Positions 61,441 through 64,000 of a DNA stretch of 64,000 bases are shown piece by piece. The notes beneath the pieces are model-generated. The model was not told the origin of the DNA and did not search any database. It saw nothing but the letters and a program-made list of their open reading frames with translations. The stretch covers positions 5,902,831 to 5,966,830 of the forward strand of contig NC_135779.1 of the NCBI RefSeq assembly GCF_028453695.1, in the 5' to 3' direction. Positions within the stretch are counted from its first letter, which is position 1. Each line of letters opens with the position of its first letter. Made by a program: the position numbers and the translations under genes. The stretch comes from Augochlora pura (Eukaryota; Arthropoda; Insecta; Hymenoptera; Halictidae).

Positions 61441-62035
61441 ATGCGAAAGAAATCGACGCGATATGATCGCGAATCTCTCTATGCAATAATTTCTCTTTTT
61501 ACACAATCTCCAATTCTTTTCATCAAAACCCTCTTATCGTTCTCAATACAAATATCCGACGACTTAAGTTGTCTCGATGAAAAATAGAATTCCTGCAGAA
61601 CGTTTGTGATTCTAGTTAAGTAAATCTCGCGCTGGAATATTGCCATTATTTTAAATCCCCCCTGTTCATTTTTCTCCTAGCCGCATAAAGTCTACAGTCT
61701 ACGAACGAGCCTTAACAATTTTAAGATCCCGACTTGCAGCGGCTGTATTGGACATCTTGTCCAATGTTTATGAGACTGTGCAGATGCGGGTCTTATCATT
61801 TATTCTCGGCGCTCGCGGTCTTTGTGCACTTAATTGAAAATGTCTTCCAGCTGTTCCAGTATTGATTTCTACATCGTTATTTAAATACACTTCAGTCGCA
61901 ATAGCAGCTGCGAAGGAAAAGTGACCGGAAAAATTCACCGCCCAAAAAATTCATGTACCCCATCATACTACTGTATTTAAAAGAAATCGGCAATAATTTT
62001 CTCAAAGCTCGCTTAATTTCTTTTAAAGCTTGGAC

Positions 62036-62292
62036 TCAACCCCTTGCCGTACTTTAATGAGTCAGATTTGCGATGGAGATTTATGATAATAAGCAGTTAT
62101 ATACGAATGTTTATCGGTTTCTTTAAGTAAAAATCAAACTCTCGTCGTCAATATTTAAACATTCGACTAGATGTAAGCACAGTAGATGTAAGAATAAGTA
62201 AGAAATTCCTTTTTCTTTTTCTAAGAAATTGTTGCGATCGAAAAAATTCTAGTCACAGTAATTGTAAAGAAAATGGTGCGGTAAGGGGTTAA
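62036..62292. mobile_element. Family A-like MITE with diverged ends
   Basis: Left end TCAACCCCTTGCCGTAC, right end GGTGCGGTAAGGGGTTAA; ends are inverted but the left TTAA is mutated to TCAA. Interior is AT-rich, about 257 bases. Confidence 0.55.
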
Positions 62293-63480
62293 CTCCGCGC
62301 GTGGTCCCCGAACAGGTGATAATTGGCACCGGGGGCGTCGGGCTCGAAAACTCGATTTTTCGGCTCGTTCTTTCTAATCAGGGCCACCTGTTCGTCGACG
62401 CGGGGAGGGCCGATCACCGGGCCGCGCATAAATCGGAGCCCGATGGCCATTAAATCCAATTACCGAGCAGATTGTTCGGGCTGATCGTGATTCACGGTTC
62501 TCTCATCTTTTCGGTTCAATAATTCGCGGAACGTTCCCGGATCGAATCCGAAATTAGGCCAGCCGATGACCCGCAAACACGCCCGGCATTAATACAGATA
62601 AACTCATTAGGATCGGTATGACTGGGCCGTGCGCCGACACCGCTAATGATGGAAATCCGGGGCCGCGTCGCCCGCGATCCGCCTCGGCGGCGCGAGCCGA
62701 ATGCCCCCGCGTGTGCTTCGGAATTAATTGAAAAGCGGCCCCCGCGGGGAAAAAGTGGCCCTGGGAAAAGAGTCGTCGAGCGTGAGATAACAGGCGGCGG
62801 GGACGCGGAAGGGGTTGGTTTTTCGGCCGAGGAAAACAGCGGTGGGACTCGTCGCGAGAGGGAAAGACCGCCGAATTTGCTCCGCTCCAAAAAATGCGTG
62901 TGCCACGCGAGGCGGAGATAAAGTCAACCAACCGCGGGTATTTACGTCACCGCGGAGCGCACGCAACGATTGCCGCAATTCCTGCATCCTCGGCTATCTC
63001 GTCGGCCGAGGGTATGTATCTAGCTGCGTAATCAACTTTTACGCGCGCGCCCCCGGGAGAAAAAGCAGGCTAATCGTGCCGTCGATTCTTTATCGATCGC
63101 AAGACTGGCCGACGCGTTCTTATCAATCTGGATCGGTCCACTTCCGTCGAGCTTTCACCGTCCGTGGAAAAAACCGTGACGGATGGCGCGCGAAGAAAGT
63201 CCCCTTCCGATTGGCCGTTTCGCTGATTCCCTGGCGCTGATGGCTTCGTTCGAGAGGTCCGACGGTGGCCACGAAAAGTCATTTATTTAACAGTCGGATG
63301 ACCGAAAGATTTATTGGGTCTTCTATTACCCGGAACAATTATTTCTTTGTTCATATTCTTCGATTTATATTTGTTTCAATCGAGTTACGGTTTCGATCAT
63401 TTTTCTGTGAAAAGCTGATATTATATTAGAGCGAACGGGGGAGCAGATAACAATGGATACGCTAATCTGATCAGCGATTT
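62293..63480. other. GC-rich intronic stretch, nothing supported
   Basis: Several overlapping frames (62.5-63.3 kb) on both strands without domain or splice support. Presumably intron of the unrecognised gene. Confidence 0.35.
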
Positions 63481-63488
63481 TATTGCAG

Positions 63489-63500
63489 GCTCGGTCATCG
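63489..63500 (+). CDS. Possible 12-base microexon of the unrecognised gene
   Basis: GCTCGGTCATCG lies between TTTTATTGCAG and GTAAGC, both consensus splice sites. Phase 1 in and 1 out gives G-S-V-I, which joins exon 3 in frame. The gene must continue beyond the window. Twelve bases can occur this way by chance, so this is tentative. Confidence 0.35.
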
Positions 63501-63816
63501 GTAAGCTTTCGAGTCGCGTAAACAATTCCGGCTAAAATAAACCCGGCTTACTCGGCCTACGGCTAACTCGTAAATCCCTCGTAAATTCGTTGCAATTATT
63601 GTTCGTTTTCTGGTATTCAGTTCTCGTGTGGATTTCACTTTGGTATTTGTCCTGCGTATATTTTGTTATAACCCGTATCTTATAGGGTTGAAACTCTCGG
63701 GGACACGTCACGTGCGATCAAACTTTGGGTTTGGACACACCACGTGCGCATGCCAAATTACGTATATTTAGCCTAATTTCGCAGCAGATGTCACGATTAT
63801 TAGCGTAACAGCGATA

Positions 63817-63920
63817 TATTACTTCTAATAATAGTAGTAATATAACTTGTAATAACAGTAATAATATAAATTCTAATAACAGTAATAATATAACTTCTGA
63901 TAATGGTAATAATATAATTA
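63817..63920. repeat. 24-bp minisatellite
   Basis: Units TATAACTTGTAATAACAGTA + ATAA start at 63841, 63865, 63889 and 63913, exactly 24 bases apart, with a diverged unit before them. Confidence 0.8.
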
Positions 63921-64000
63921 TTTCTGAGTTCTCCTTTTCGAGTTAAAATTTCAATCTCCTGAAACGTCTTTTAACAATTAAATATCTACCAATAGACATA

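Overview
The window is eukaryotic nuclear DNA. Short exons (27 to 384 bases) with GT..AG borders lie in much longer, often AT-rich introns. There are long purine/pyrimidine microsatellites, many short inverted-repeat transposon remnants, and two 100-base assembly gaps of N. The exon style, the FBXO7/nutcracker-type gene and the patchy base composition suggest an insect genome, probably a hymenopteran (bee, ant or wasp). That placement is inference. I saw no bacterial operons, CRISPR arrays, rRNA or confident tRNA genes.

Layout. Bases 1-25.9 kb hold no gene I can support. They contain a promoter-like GC-rich patch with three perfect CRE palindromes (2.87-3.47 kb), a repeat-dense block (9.1-14.8 kb) with duplicated GC hairpin blocks, a CAACGCG/CGCAACGCTA phrase repeat, a small hairpin MITE and a 519-bp tandem satellite, and several pyrimidine or GATA tracts. 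Bases 25.9-46.4 kb (+ strand) carry one large gene. I joined 23 exons by splice sites and reading phase into a 1,421-residue protein: basic/serine-rich N-terminus, BTB, BACK, Pro/Met/Gln-rich linker with an IQ calmodulin-binding motif, then a C-terminal Kelch propeller. Every junction keeps the frame from ATG to stop. Bases 46.9-49.1 kb (- strand) carry a convergent gene for an FBXO7/nutcracker-like protein (FP domain plus an F-box that stops early). From 49.2 kb (+ strand) a third gene leaves a short divergent promoter region. Its exons at 49.2, 51.1 and 60.6 kb and a possible 12-base exon at 63.5 kb all share phase 1, and it continues past the window. I do not recognise its product.

How they relate. 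The BTB-Kelch and F-box proteins both belong to families that recruit substrates to cullin-RING ubiquitin ligases (CUL3 and SKP1-CUL1). Nothing shows that they act together. Their 3' ends converge and may overlap. Much of the intergenic and intronic space is MITE-like: a TTAA-flanked family with CCCTTTGCACTCGA-type ends recurs throughout, and at 58.0-58.6 kb one copy sits inside a member of a second family.

Limits: exon borders were placed by eye from splice consensus, phase and peptide plausibility. UTRs, transcription start sites and isoforms are not known.
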